Both the position numbers and the translations under genes were made by a program. A stretch of 64,000 bases of DNA from Hemicordylus capensis (lineage: Eukaryota; Chordata; Lepidosauria; Squamata; Cordylidae). Under the pieces are notes generated by a model, which did not search any database, was not told the DNA's origin, and saw nothing but the letters and a program-made list of their open reading frames with translations. Location: positions 310,013,674-310,077,673 of the forward strand of contig NC_069657.1 of the NCBI RefSeq assembly GCF_027244095.1, written 5' to 3'. This document shows, piece after piece, positions 22,612 through 32,372 of this stretch (within the stretch, counting starts at the first letter, position 1; each line of letters begins with the position of its first letter).

Positions 22612-22846
22612 TTTGATTTCTATACTGCCCTTCCAAAAATGGCTCAGGGCGGTTTACACAGAGAGATAACAAATAAATAAGATGGCTCCCTGTTCCCAAA
22701 GGGCTCACATTCTAAAATGAAACACAATTTAGACACCAGTAACAGTCACTGGAGGTACTGTGCTGGGGGTGTATAGGGCCAGTTACTCTCCCCCTGCTAA
22801 ATAAAAGAGAATCACCACGGTAAAAAGTGCCTCTTTGCCCAGTTGT
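22570..22846 (-). mobile_element. SINE-like repeat, same family as 9,080-9,370
   Basis: An inverse copy. An (ATT)n tail at 22,578-22,610 is followed by ttctatactgcccttccaaaaatggctcagggcgg, ccctttggga and the cccctgctaaataa block, ending at cagttg near 22,846. Confidence 0.8.
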
Positions 22847-23109
22847 AGATGTTCAATGAACATGTTGAAAAATGTTTTTTTCTTTATTTCACCATTAAAC
22901 TATTGGTTTACACAAGGCTTTACACACTGGATGGGTGCTATGCAATAAAGTCAACACAAGGGTGGTTTCCAGACTGCGAGCTCTACAACACTTGGAGGTG
23001 GTGTAAAATGCTCCAGTTTGACAGGATCATATTCAAAATGTAAATAAAGGGTAGAAGCCATTTGCGGCACAGTTCATGGCATAGCTGTGGCCATTCGTAT
23101 TGTGGTCAT

Positions 23110-23272
23110 TTGTATTGCCCTGCAGTACCAGTTGCAGGGGAGCAACAGCAGGAGAGAGGGCATGCACATACCTCTTGCCGGTGAGCTCCCCAGAGGCATC
23201 TGGTGGGCCACTGTGTGAAACAGGAGGCTGGACTAGATGGGCCTTGGGCCTGATCCAGTAGGGCTGTTATAT
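23110..23272 (+). mobile_element. CR1 3' end
   Basis: It matches the CR1 3' UTR seen on the reverse strand at 6,455 and 58,737: accagttgcaggggagcaac, ggagagagggcatgcac, catctggtgggccactgtg, ggactagatgggccttgggcctgatccag. 5'-truncated to about 160 bp. Confidence 0.88.
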
Positions 23273-23907
23273 GTAATGGTCTCCCATTACAATGTGTTTT
23301 CCCAGCAGCGACTGTTCATATTGTTTGTAAGATGTGTTCTCTGTGCCCTCCTATTGCCCCATTTTGGGCCAATGGAGTTACAGAGGGGCGGGGGACAATG
23401 ATGTGATGAGGCGTTTAAAAAAACTTTTTTTTTCTTGGTGGCTTTGTACAAAGCCACCTGCAGGGGGAGCAGTCTTTTCTAACTTGCACAAACTATTCCT
23501 TGCCATAACTGACAACTAGTTTTTTAAACTAATTAACTAATTTAAAAACTCATTGGTGGAGGCTGAAAAAGGAAAGGAACAACAGAAAGAACATAATCAC
23601 AGAAATATAAAAAGAAATATAATTACAATAAGTTTAACATTAGCAGAGGAGGGAGTGGAACAAAAAGCACATAAAAAGGAAATTGCACTCATGCACCGTT
23701 GCACAAGAGCACCCAGGGCTGGTTTGTTTTTTAAGGATCATTTCAAAAGCTGAGAGGACACATATAGATGGACAGAAAGAAACATAAACACAGTAATATA
23801 AGAAGAAATATAATCACAATGGGTTTAACATTAACAGAGGGAGAGGAGCAAAAAGCAAATAAAAAGTAAATTGCACCGATACACCTCTGCACAAGAGCAC
23901 TCAGCGA

Positions 23908-24782
23908 TAGGGATGTGCACGGAACCGGGTAGGACTTTAAGGGCAGGGGAGGGTGCACTTACCCCCCCCCCAGCGGTGTTGGAGTTTTGTTAAATCTCTC
24001 GGGGTGGAAGCATACCTCCCTGCAGAGGCGTAACTAGGGAAAACGGCGTCCGGGGCAAGCACTGAAATGGCGCCCCCCCCCCGCGCCCCCAACATACTAC
24101 ATTATACTTAGGTTTTTCCTCACAAGCACCCGCCGCCGCCGCTAAGCCAGGCCACTGACTGGCCGCCAGGCAACAGCAAAGCAATGGGGGGGCGCGGGCG
24201 GTGCGGAAGGGACCGCTCATGGGGGAGGGGGCGCCGACGCGCTCCCTTGACTGCTGCAGCGCTGCTGCACTGAGCAGGAAACATTTGTATTAACAAAAAA
24301 TTAACAAAAAAATAATAATAAATTTTTTTGTCATGGCGGCGCCCCCCACGTAACCAGAAAAGATGGCGCCCGGGACACATGCCCCCCCTTCCCCCCCCTA
24401 TAGTTACGCCTCTGCCTCCCTGCCACCCCTTCTTCTTCTTTGACTGGAAGTGGCTGGAAGTACCGGGGGCATATGCACATTTCACACACACACACACACA
24501 CACACAGAGATATATCAGACAGGCTTGCGTGTGATCGCAATGTGTGCGCATACACGCCCGGTAATTCTGGCCGAAGAAAAAGGGGTAGCAGGGAGGTATG
24601 CTGCCGCCCCAAGGAATTTTATAGAACTCCAGCACTGGTGGTGGGACAGCGGGGAGAGGGGTAACCTCCCTTCCCTTTAAAGTCCTACACCCCCACCCCC
24701 ACCGAACGTTCAAACCGGCCAGTGTTCGAACCTGTTCAGAGGCCTGTAAAAGGGCCTCCGAACAGGTTCATGCACATCCCTA
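23908..24782. mobile_element. hAT element carrying a second hAT
   Basis: The ends are TAGGGATGTGCACGGAACC and the complement of GGTTCATGCACATCCCTA, with imperfect 8-bp flanks (ctcagcga and cccaggga, 6 of 8 match). It shares the gccgccccaag interior block with 7,930-8,381. Without the nested insertion it would be about 475 bp. A CA microsatellite lies at 24,481-24,507. Confidence 0.88.
24023..24414. mobile_element. Nested hAT, CAGAGGCGTAACTA family
   Basis: The ends are CAGAGGCGTAACTA and TAGTTACGCCTCTG, with the exact 8-bp flank cctccctg (24,015-24,022 and 24,415-24,422). It is 392 bp, GC-rich with poly-C runs and no transposase. It lies entirely inside the hAT at 23,908-24,782, so it is the younger of the two. 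Confidence 0.93.
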
Positions 24783-25429
24783 CCCAGGGATTTTTTTTTT
24801 TAAAGACCATTTTAAAAGCTGAGAGGAGATTAAGATATTGAAACGTCAAATTGCTGAATGAGCCCTTCATATTACACTGTGGAAACAGCAGGACAACCCT
24901 CCTAAAATGGGAAAATATAGCACTTTTTAAAAAAAACACACATGCAATGTTGCAACACTAAAATGTAAAGAAAAAATCCAGAAGTATTCCGATGTGTGAA
25001 CGACACCTTGCTGTCATCACACGCACAACGGTGTCAAAACACAGTTTGTATGGATGCACACTTAGCAGATATGTAGCGAAACAATTATAACATGTGATCT
25101 TGAAAAAGGAGTTTTTTTAAAGTATCATTTCAAAGCAGGAGATTAAGATATTGAAATGTCAAATTGCTGAATGAACCCTTCACATTACACCACGGAAACA
25201 GCGGGATAGCCTTCCTAAAACGGGGAAATAAAAAATATTTTTTTTGGAATGCACATGCAATATTGTAACACTAAAACATAAAGATAAAACTTGGAAGAAG
25301 GCTTCCGATGTGTGAATGGCACCTAGCTGTCATCACACACACAGCCATATCAAAACACAGTTTGTATGGAATCACACTTAGATATGTGGCAAAACAATTA
25401 TAACATGTAATCTGGAAAGCGCCAAGGTA

Positions 25430-26400
25430 AGATGCATATGTACACCACCTAGGGATGCACATGTCAGGTGGTATAGAAATACAATCAATCAATCAATGTT
25501 TGAGAGAAAGAAAGGAATTTTCTTGGGACTGTCTCATAGTACTGAGATACCCACTACACTTTTTGAAAAGTTTCCAAATCATGGCATGCCATGATTGTGA
25601 ACGAATGGCATTATTGTAAACCTGTCACAAGACTGGTCACCATATCAGAATTCAGGGAATTGAAACCTTTTGTGAAACCTTGTTCACAAAAGGATCTGCC
25701 AATGAGCCACAACTAAACCCATACCTAAAATATCTCAGATGCTTTGAACTCAAACTGAAACCCTTGAAAATCTGTTCAGAACTGGTGATTCAATTAGCAG
25801 ATAATTCTCAGGGGTGGGGAGGAAACATCTTTTCTGCTTTAAGGCTAGAGGCAAGAGAGGGGCTATATTTTTTCCTAGAAAACCAGAGGAGAAAAGGCTG
25901 CCCAACCATCATGGAAATATCTTGGAAAGCAGGTAGCAACGTGTGTATGACATGAGCCTATCACTAAGAGTTACTTTACTTTCCTGACTGACTCAGTAAA
26001 AGTAGGAATAGGAGGCTGATCTGACTGGAGGCAGAAGAAAGAGATTTGCATCATTCATTTATCTCAATATTTCAGCACTGCTCCCACTGAACATAAAATT
26101 ATTTATTATTATTATTATTAATACTTTATATACTGTCTCTCAACAAAAAGTCTTCAAGGCAGTTTACACAGGGGAAAAATGATGGGATAAATAAATAAAC
26201 TGGGACTGTGCTGGACTGCAGCTGTATTAATTCATGTTACAGCTGACCACTGAAAAACATAAAGTTACAGACTGCAGAAAATGTGTTTTATATCAATACA
26301 ACAAAGATTCTAATTAATATTTTTAAAGAGTAGTAAGTAGAAGCTTAACATACCAAAGTAAAAGGTTAACTCCAACACAGTGCCCTAGATTAGGAGTGTG
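25430..26400. other. Gene-free stretch
   Basis: A short LINE/SINE tail at 26,101-26,180 ((TTA)n then tatatactgtctctcaacaaaaag). Otherwise AT-rich single-copy-looking sequence with no exon recognised. Confidence 0.4.
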
Positions 26401-26449
26401 TTTCCCCAGCTTTAGCTGGTGTGCTAATTATGTTCTTTAAAAAAACAGA

Positions 26450-27060
26450 TCTGAACACATTGAAGTCACCTTTAGTCACCTTGAGACTGGACTACTATAA
26501 TGCACTCTACATGGAGCTGCCCTTGGAAAATGTCTGTAAACTTCAGCTACTGCAAAATGTTTCCAGTAGGCTGCTGAATGAGGTTGGTCCTTTGGGCCAA
26601 GCAGCACCCTTGTTACTCCAGCTGCACTAGATTCCAGAAGGTTTCAGGACTCAATTCAAGGTGATTATCATTATAAAAACTCTAAGCACTCTGGGACCAA
26701 AATACTTAAATGACTGCCTCCCACCATATGAACCTACTTCATCTCTGAAATTATCTGAAGTGTATTAGGGATTTGTCTGGCAGGAATGCAAGAAAAGACC
26801 TAACTTTTGGCAGCAGAATTACCTCCCTTGGGAGATCCATCTAGCTTCCAGTCATATGCTTTTGCTGCCTTTTGAAAACCTATTTGTTGGGCAGGTATTT
26901 AATCTTAGTTCTTTGGATGTTTTCTGCCCATTCTGCTCTCTGCTTATTTTTGAAGAATTTTTCTTGTGGTTGAAGCCGTACAGATTTATTATTAACTACT
27001 TGGCGTTTTAGTCACCTTGAGCCCTCGGGTGGAAGAATTGGCTATAAATCCTGATCTCTC
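26450..27060 (+). mobile_element. L2-type LINE 3' part, old
   Basis: A decayed ORF2 C-terminus: LETGLLCTLHGAAL-like text at 26,480-26,525 (the DYYNALYMELP motif) followed by KLQLLQNVSSRLLNE. It continues to caccttgagccctcgggtgg at 27,010. Many breaks. More diverged than the copy at 12,306-13,105. Confidence 0.75.
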
Positions 27061-27584
27061 ACGCACACGTTCGAACTTCAGCTGAATGTGTGCTAAACTT
27101 AATGCAATTCGTCTAGTTACCTGCTACTAACTCTGTTTCAGTGAATGCTTTGTCACTAAACGCCCCCCCCCCCATTTTTAATTTGGTGTTAAGAAACCAG
27201 CTATGGAAAGAATATTTATCTTTCTACAGTTTCCTATTTTTCTTCTACAGAGGATTTCCCTGCCGTTTTTTGGTTAACTGTCCAAAGCTGCCTGGATAGA
27301 AGATTTTGTTTTTGAGTGCTGCCATACTCTGTAAGTCGAGAATTGCGGCCTCAGGTTGCCACAAAGAAGTTTAAGAGAAAGACACCCCTCACTCTTCCAA
27401 AGCACGCGCACTTTTTGGAGGCAGAAACTAACGCAGCATGTGCCAGCAGCAATCCCCCTCCCCTTCCGACTGCACGACCGGCCGGCGCGAGAGACCACAA
27501 ATGAAGAGAAACTTCCACTCGGCGCTAGGAATCCTGGGATGGGAAGGCCTACTGAAGGCTCGAGAGCCTCTTCCCACCAGTAGT

Positions 27585-27603
27585 ACTACATTGCCCAGGA
27601 TGC
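27585..27603 (+). promoter_or_regulatory. ZNF143/SBS-like site
   Basis: ACTACATTGCCCAGGATGC closely matches the known ZNF143 (STAF) consensus ACTACAATTCCCAGAATGC. It lies about 100 bp upstream of the IRAK1BP1 start codon in the CpG island, the usual setting for this factor. Function is inferred from the motif. Confidence 0.65.
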
Positions 27604-27635
27604 TTTGGGTGGGTAGGGCTTACGGTGCGGCCTGC

Positions 27636-27649
27636 GTTGCCATGGAAAC
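27636..27649 (+). promoter_or_regulatory. RFX X-box
   Basis: GTTGCCATGGAAAC fits the RFX X-box (two half sites, GTTGCC and GGNAAC, with a short spacer). It lies 58 bp upstream of the IRAK1BP1 start codon. Strong motif match; binding is inferred. Confidence 0.7.
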
Positions 27650-27706
27650 CCAACGGTTCCCTTTCTCTTCCCCGCCCCCCCGCCCCCAGTCCCAGCACAC
27701 CGCAGG

Positions 27707-28021
27707 ATGCAGCAGCTGGCGCCGCTTTCGCTCCCTCCAGCCCGAGTATTTGCGGAATTGGTCTCTCCTCCCTTTGGGACGCGGGGCCGGGAAAACGAGC
27801 CGCCTGGAGTGGCGGCCGGAGGGATTCCTGGATCTTTGCTGTCGCCGCCTGGGAGGGAGCTTCATGTGAGCGGCAGCGCGGAGCTCAGCGCCAGCCCGGA
27901 CCGGGCAAAAGTCACCGTCCGCTTGGGAAGCCGGAAAGGGGAGGCCGGCGCCGCCCGGAGCAGCGTGGCTCGGAGGCTGGACTATGTCGCGCAGACCGCC
28001 CGGCAACTCGGCGCTGTTTCG
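27707..28021 (+). CDS. IRAK1BP1: IRAK1BP1 coding exon 1
   Basis: Encodes residues 1-105 of interleukin-1 receptor-associated kinase 1-binding protein 1 (SIMPL). The start MQQLAPLSLPPARVFAELV aligns with the vertebrate N-terminus that contains TRVFVELVP. The SIMPL domain begins at about residue 48 (ELHVSGSAELSASPDRAKV) and continues through VARRLDYVAQTARQLGAVS. The ATG was chosen because it is the first in this frame within the CpG island and fits the family's length. The exon ends TCG with donor gtgggt, phase 0. A longer frame starting at 27,625 lies in another phase and does not match the family. The full coding sequence over four exons is 795 bases, giving 264 residues, close to the 260 I recall for human. 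The protein binds IRAK1 and is linked to NF-kB signalling. Confidence 0.93.
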
Positions 28022-28410
28022 GTGGGTTGCAAGCCAGAGAGAGACGCCCGCGCTCCCTCCCTCCCTCCGCTTTCCCCGCGGCCCCTTTACGAAGCATCTT
28101 TCCCCCATTTGAGATGGAGCGGGCGGCTTCTTCCTCACCGACTGAAGAAAAGCCTGCCTGGAGCCTCTCACAGCTTCTAAGCAGCAGCGCTGGCGAGAGA
28201 GAGAGGATATGTAAAATCCCCCGTCAGAATAGGCGGAAGAATAGGGAGCACATTGCTATCCAGTTTCTAAAGCACAATTACAGGGCAAGCCCCTGCCTGT
28301 TTACTCGGAAGTAGTCCTGCTGTCTGGGTTCAGTGGGGTTCACTCTGGTACGTGTGCATACAGGCGGGTCACCTAAGGTCTTGACTTGTGGTTTAAAAAA
28401 AAAAAAAAGG

Positions 28411-28557
28411 TAAAGTTGTGCCGTCGGGTCGGTGTGGAGTCGACTCCTGAGGCCACAGAGCCCTGTGGTTGTCTTCGGCAGAATACAGGAGGGGCTTGCC
28501 ATTGCCCCCTCCCACGCAGTATGAGATGATGCCTTTCAGCACCTTCCTATATTGCTG
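28411..28557 (+). mobile_element. Dispersed repeat (tgtggagtcgactcc family) in IRAK1BP1 intron 1
   Basis: Landmarks are ggtaaagttgtgccgtcg, gtcgactcctg, ccacagagccctgtggttgtctt, gcagaatacaggaggggcttgccattgc and gcagtatgagatgatgcctttcagcaccttcctatat. Other copies are at 29,573-29,745 (-), 35,288-35,452 (-) and 62,071-62,225 (+). About 150-170 bp, SINE-like. The origin of the head is not identified. Confidence 0.75.
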
Positions 28558-28599
28558 TTGCCTGATATGGGTGTTGGAAACATACCAGCAGGGATTTGA

Positions 28600-28880
28600 A
28601 TGAATTGCCCCCTTTGCTAAGCAGGATCCACCCTGGCCTGTATTTGAATGGGAGACTGTGTGTGAACACAGTAAGATAGTCCTCTTAGGGGATGGGGCTG
28701 CTCCGGGAAGAGCATCTGCATGCTTGCAGGCAGAAGATTCCAAGTGCCCTCCCTGGTATTTCCAGATAGGGCTGAGAGAGACTCCTGCCTACAACCTTGG
28801 AGATGCCACTGCCAGTCTGGGTAGACAATGCTGTGCTAGATGGACCAATGGTCTGATTCCTTATAAGGCAGATTTCTATG
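28600..28880 (+). mobile_element. Composite 5S rRNA/tRNA-derived SINE in IRAK1BP1 intron 1
   Basis: The 5S-like head at 28,613-28,660 (ctttgctaagcaggatcc ... tttgaatgggagactg) is followed by a tRNA-like piece (gggaagagcatctgcatgcttgcaggcagaag), then the body (gatagggctgagagagactcctgcctacaacc) and end (ggaccaatggtctgattcc). Same layout as the reverse copies at 18,170 and 20,490. Not a functional RNA gene. Confidence 0.82.
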
Positions 28881-28885
28881 TTACT

Positions 28886-29222
28886 ATGTATGCTAAGAGT
28901 GCCTGCTCTGCCCACAGCAAGCCCCAGGTTCAGTTCCTGCCATCTCCAGGTAGAGCTGGGAACCCTCGAGGAGCCAGTCAGCGTAGAAAATGCTGAACTA
29001 GGTGGATCAACAACAGGGGCATAGCTAGGGGAGAGGTGGCCTGTGTTTGCCACTTTCCCTGGCAGCCCCTTGGAATGAGGAAGATAATGAAGAAAATAGG
29101 GACAGGTAGACTTGGGGTGCCCTGGGTTCTTTGAACCCATTCACTTATTTATAGCTACACCCCTGATCAACAACCTCCTAAACTAGGTGATCCAGCCCAT
29201 ACAGCAGATTGCTATATAAAGT
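28886..29222 (+). mobile_element. tRNA-headed SINE interrupted by a hAT
   Basis: A diverged tRNA-like head (gagtgcctgctctgcccacagcaagccccaggttcagttcc) joins the body tctccaggtagagctggg. The element resumes after the hAT at 29,014-29,166 with aaactaggtgatccag and ctatataaag. Same body family as 15,149-15,345. Confidence 0.6.
29014..29166. mobile_element. Short hAT element, CAGGGGCATAGCTA family
   Basis: The 153-bp element has ends CAGGGGCATAGCTAGG and TATAGCTACACCCCTG and exact 8-bp flanks atcaacaa (29,006-29,013 and 29,167-29,174). No coding content. Inserted into a SINE within IRAK1BP1 intron 1. Confidence 0.92.
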
Positions 29223-29572
29223 GTGGTTGGTTTATTACATGTTTATCTTGCCCTTCCTTCAAAGAGGCTCAGGGTAGTACAGTTGGTGTGCCACACTCAT
29301 ACAAAATAAGCAGAGTGCTTTGGTTTGTACTGATGATGTAGGTGTCTTGGGGCAGCTGACTGGGACAATTGTAGAGCCAGTGTACCAACATAACTGTCCC
29401 AAATAAATTTATATGCTTCAGGTTATACACGTGGGTGTCAAACCAGAATGGATAAGAATTTACTAGGTGGCCAGATTTACTGCCTAACCACACACAGCAA
29501 GTTTAGTGGTAATAGATAGATTCTACACTAATTGCACGTGGAGAAATGACTTGATTATCAAGCCAGAGGTTG

Positions 29573-29745
29573 AACACCTATATTGGGCAGCAGCGATATA
29601 GGAAGGTGCTGAAAGGCATCATCTCATACTGCGCGGGAGGAGGCAATGGTAAACCCCTCCTGTATTTTACCAAAGACAACCACAGGACTTTGGTCGCCAG
29701 GAGTCAAAACCGATTCGATGGCACACTTTACCTTTTACCTTACAC
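29573..29745 (-). mobile_element. Dispersed repeat (gtcgactcc family), reverse copy
   Basis: Begins tatattgggcagcagcgatataggaaggtgctgaaaggcatc and ends gcacactttaccttttacct, the complement of the copy at 28,411-28,557. It is longer at its 3' end (ctatattgggcagcagcg). Confidence 0.75.
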
Positions 29746-29959
29746 ATTAATGCAACATATATGTTCCTCTTACTCTCTGCTTGATATCTCATGCTATACA
29801 ATGAAGAATTTCCCCACAAGTTATCTGGAACAGACTAGTAATCTGGAATAGAGCAACTAGCATTCAGAAATTAAATTATTCTCTTCTATATGAAACTGAG
29901 GCAAGTCTCTTCAGAACTTCCACATAGCCAATCCACCCACACTGTTGAGGGATTGTAGC

Positions 29960-30120
29960 AAAGTGCCACTGGTGAGCACAAATATTTCAAGTAGTGTGCC
30001 CACACTCCAAAAGTGCTAGTTAGATTGGAAACACATCACAAATAATCAAGTGATGTGTTTCCAACTAAGTAGCACTTCCAGAGTGCAGTTGAAGTCTTTG
30101 CACAACACTGCCAGCGCAGC
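29960..30120. mobile_element. Short foldback element
   Basis: Arms around 30,009-30,040 (agtgctagttagattggaaacacatca) and 30,051-30,085 (tgatgtgtttccaactaagtagcactt) pair with a short loop. Outer parts pair weakly. No coding content and no clear flanking duplication. In IRAK1BP1 intron 1. Confidence 0.55.
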
Positions 30121-30879
30121 TGGATGCCTGTATTATGCTGGGGGGCGGGGGGGGGGGGGGCAGTAGCTATAATTAGCAAATTAGTTCACCTGTGGTTAAA
30201 AATGCTGAACATCAATGCAGTGATAATTTTTTACAGCTGTGATGCTGGTAATGGCAGTCACAGACGTAAGAAAGCACTACTTTTAAAGGGTATAGGAATG
30301 TCTAGGTTATTCTGGATGGAATAGGGAAAAATGAATTATGTGACTCTTAAATTTACATTGTATTGATAAACCAATGCCTTATAAATGTGTTTTTGAAATA
30401 AATGTTTTATACTATGCTCTACTGGAAATGTTGCCCAAGCTTAAAATCTGCACCACCACCATAACATTCAATATCATACAGACTGTTTCAGTACATAGGC
30501 AAGAGCTAATATCAATTGCAATAAAGTCCCCACACTGTAATAATACCACAGTCCACAAGGGGACCATAGAGAGCAATTTTGAGTTAAATGCTCAAGTAAA
30601 AACCATTCTGTTTAACTAACATACTATACTTAATTATTTTTCAGCTGTTCAGGTAAAATGGAACTTACTTCTTAATAAAACCTTGAAAAATATTCCTCCC
30701 AAAGAATGTAATACTGCTTAAATTTTTTGTGTACATTGCTCTTATTGGTGCTTGTGACACTTTTGACAGCTAATCAGATTTCTAAAAATTGCTAACTGTT
30801 TGTAAATCTGGCAAATTTATGCAGTGACAGATTCTGATAAATAATTCCATGCTTAGTCTTTGGGGGACATCCATACCTA

Positions 30880-31065
30880 TTGTAGAGAAGGATTCTGTTG
30901 ACAGAAGCTCTTACAGTGAATGGAAAGAGTTGTGCTCACACAAGGGATCCTTGTGCAAGCAGAAGCAGTCCTTGTGCAAATGGAACTCCTCTTCCATTCA
31001 CAGAAGGAACTTTTGCTGATGGAATACTACTCTGTTAAAGGTCTGAATGCTTGTGTGAACACAAT
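30880..31065. mobile_element. Foldback element, first of a pair
   Basis: Arms gacagaagctcttacagtgaatgg and ccattcacagaaggaacttttgct, with an inner pair built on acaagggatccttgt. A related sequence lies at 34,965-35,165. No open frame. In IRAK1BP1 intron 1, about 190 bp before exon 2. Confidence 0.6.
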
Positions 31066-31252
31066 GTTAGACTAGCATTCTAATTGAACTGAAGTGGAAA
31101 TGTTGGCCAAGACAAGATTTGTATTTATTGGAGCTAGGTTTTAGTTAATTTTTATCTCAGAGTATGCTGCCATATGCAGTAATGGCACTTCAGAAGAGGA
31201 TTATCTCCAGGAGTGCTGTACTTAACATTGTGTGGTGTTTTTGTTTTTCCAG

Positions 31253-31318
31253 GAGGACAATGTGATTGTGACAAGGAACTTTAGTAGAATAGACAATGCT
31301 TATAAGATGGAAGCAGAG
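31253..31318 (+). CDS. IRAK1BP1: IRAK1BP1 coding exon 2
   Basis: Twenty-two codons: EDNVIVTRNFSRIDNAYKM followed by EAE. They correspond to ENITVTKDFRRVENAYHM-EAE of the mammalian protein as I recall it, inside the SIMPL domain. A strong acceptor (ttgtttttccag) and donor (gtgagt) flank it. Phase 0 on both sides, so it joins exons 1 and 3 without a shift. Too short to stand out by frame length alone. Confidence 0.95.
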
Positions 31319-31734
31319 GTGAGTATTTCAATACAAACATTGGCAGTGTCTCATACCATCATAATCGTTTGATAAAGAAAGAAAAATCTGCTCCAAATGA
31401 ACCATGTAGCAATGGATATTATTAGAAAATCAAAGTTCTTCAGAGTCAAAACAAATTTTACCTATTAAACATGACAAAAATGGACCTACTTGCTCTTTGA
31501 GTTTTTGCTGTACATCAAAGCTAATCCAGAATATTAGTTAAAATGTTAAATCTAATTAGAGTCTTCCATTAATCTACTGTGTTACCTTAGGCAAGTCTCT
31601 TTTCCATAAGCTCTTGCTCCCAGGATTCATGTTTATTGCTTGAAGTCTTGACAGCATAACACTTTCCAAATGGTGCTCTGCACATTCATTACTTCCCAGT
31701 AAAGGAATGCCACCTTCTGTATGATCCCCACTGC

Positions 31735-32020
31735 ATGTTAAGGTCATCTGAAGAGGTCCGTCTCCAATTACCACTGGTACGTATGGTGGCGACTCGGAAC
31801 TGGGCTTTCTCTGTAGCTGTTCCTGGGCTGTGGAATGCACTCCTGGCAGAAATTCACAGTTTGGAGTCGTTGTTGGTGTTCAAGAAAGCCCTTAAAACCT
31901 TTTTGTTTGGTCTGGCTTTCCAGAGTTTTTAAGCTGCTTTTAAATTTGTTTTTGTATTGATTGTTTGGGGTGGTGGTGGTTGTGCACTGCCCAGAGCGGT
32001 ATAAAAATGTGAAAGATAGA
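31735..32020 (+). mobile_element. L2-type LINE 3' end in IRAK1BP1 intron 2
   Basis: ORF2 C-terminal text TRNWAFSVAVPGLWNALLAE then LESLLVFKKALKTFLF matches the family at 12,306-13,105. It is followed by a short UTR ending gcccagagcggtataaaaatg with a (GATA) tail. 5'-truncated. Confidence 0.85.
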
Positions 32021-32241
32021 TAAGTAGTTTATCCTGCAAAGTAATGCTCATTTTAAATTGTTTTTATTAGCATTTATTGCCTGCTTTACTGTCATTTGAC
32101 ACTCAGATGATTGTTGTATAACTGTTTGTTCAAATTACATATTTTAATCTGTTTTATACATTAGGTTTTGGTAAACTTTAGGTGAGATTCATAGACAAAT
32201 GTTCCTTTTTCTTTCTTTCTTTCTTTTTTGTTCCCATTCAG

Positions 32242-32372
32242 GTCTGCATTACATTCAGTGATTTTGGGAAAATGCAAGATGTCTGTAACTTTCTTGTTGA
32301 GAAGCTAGATAGTTCTGTCATTATCAGCCTACCTCACTTTTACCATACAGTAGAGACAGTCGATGCCCTTCG
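32242..32372 (+). CDS. IRAK1BP1: IRAK1BP1 coding exon 3
   Basis: Encodes VCITFSDFGKMQDVCNFLVE onward to HFYHTVETVDALR, the central SIMPL-domain segment and the best conserved part of the family (FGKMQ.VCNFLVEKLDSSV). Acceptor ttcccattcag, donor cg|gtaagt. It ends two bases into an Arg codon that exon 4 completes. Confidence 0.96.

Larger units (their letters stand above)
23560..25425. repeat. Tandemly duplicated non-coding block
   Basis: Two kinds of duplicated unit lie side by side. Near 23,570-23,735 and 23,760-23,907 a unit with aagaaatataat.acaat and tttaacatta.cagagg repeats at a spacing of about 190 bp. Near 24,790-25,105 and 25,110-25,425 a unit of about 310 bp repeats (gattaagatattgaaa.gtcaaattgctgaatga, cacagtttgtatgga, aaacaattataacatgt). 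The phrase aaagctgagagga links both. A hAT (23,908-24,782) interrupts the block. No open frame. Confidence 0.75.
27440..28250. promoter_or_regulatory. IRAK1BP1: CpG-rich promoter region of IRAK1BP1
   Basis: CpG density rises sharply against the AT-rich surroundings and covers the first coding exon. No TATA box is seen. GC boxes such as ccccgcccccccgcccc lie at 27,670-27,688. Two strong motif candidates sit upstream of the start codon (27,585-27,603 and 27,636-27,649). This is the layout of a housekeeping-type CpG-island promoter. Confidence 0.8.

Noticed and set aside
24120-24713. 197-residue reverse frame
   Set aside because: It runs across two nested hAT elements and a CA microsatellite (VCVCVCV stretch). 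Chance frame.
27625-28314. 229-residue frame overlapping IRAK1BP1 exon 1
   Set aside because: It is in another phase of a CpG island, low-complexity in content, and does not match the family. The frame from 27,707 does, and it splices in phase to three conserved exons.
28613-28660. Possible 5S rRNA gene
   Set aside because: Only the promoter half matches. It is diverged and fused to a SINE body repeated at 18 and 20 kb.
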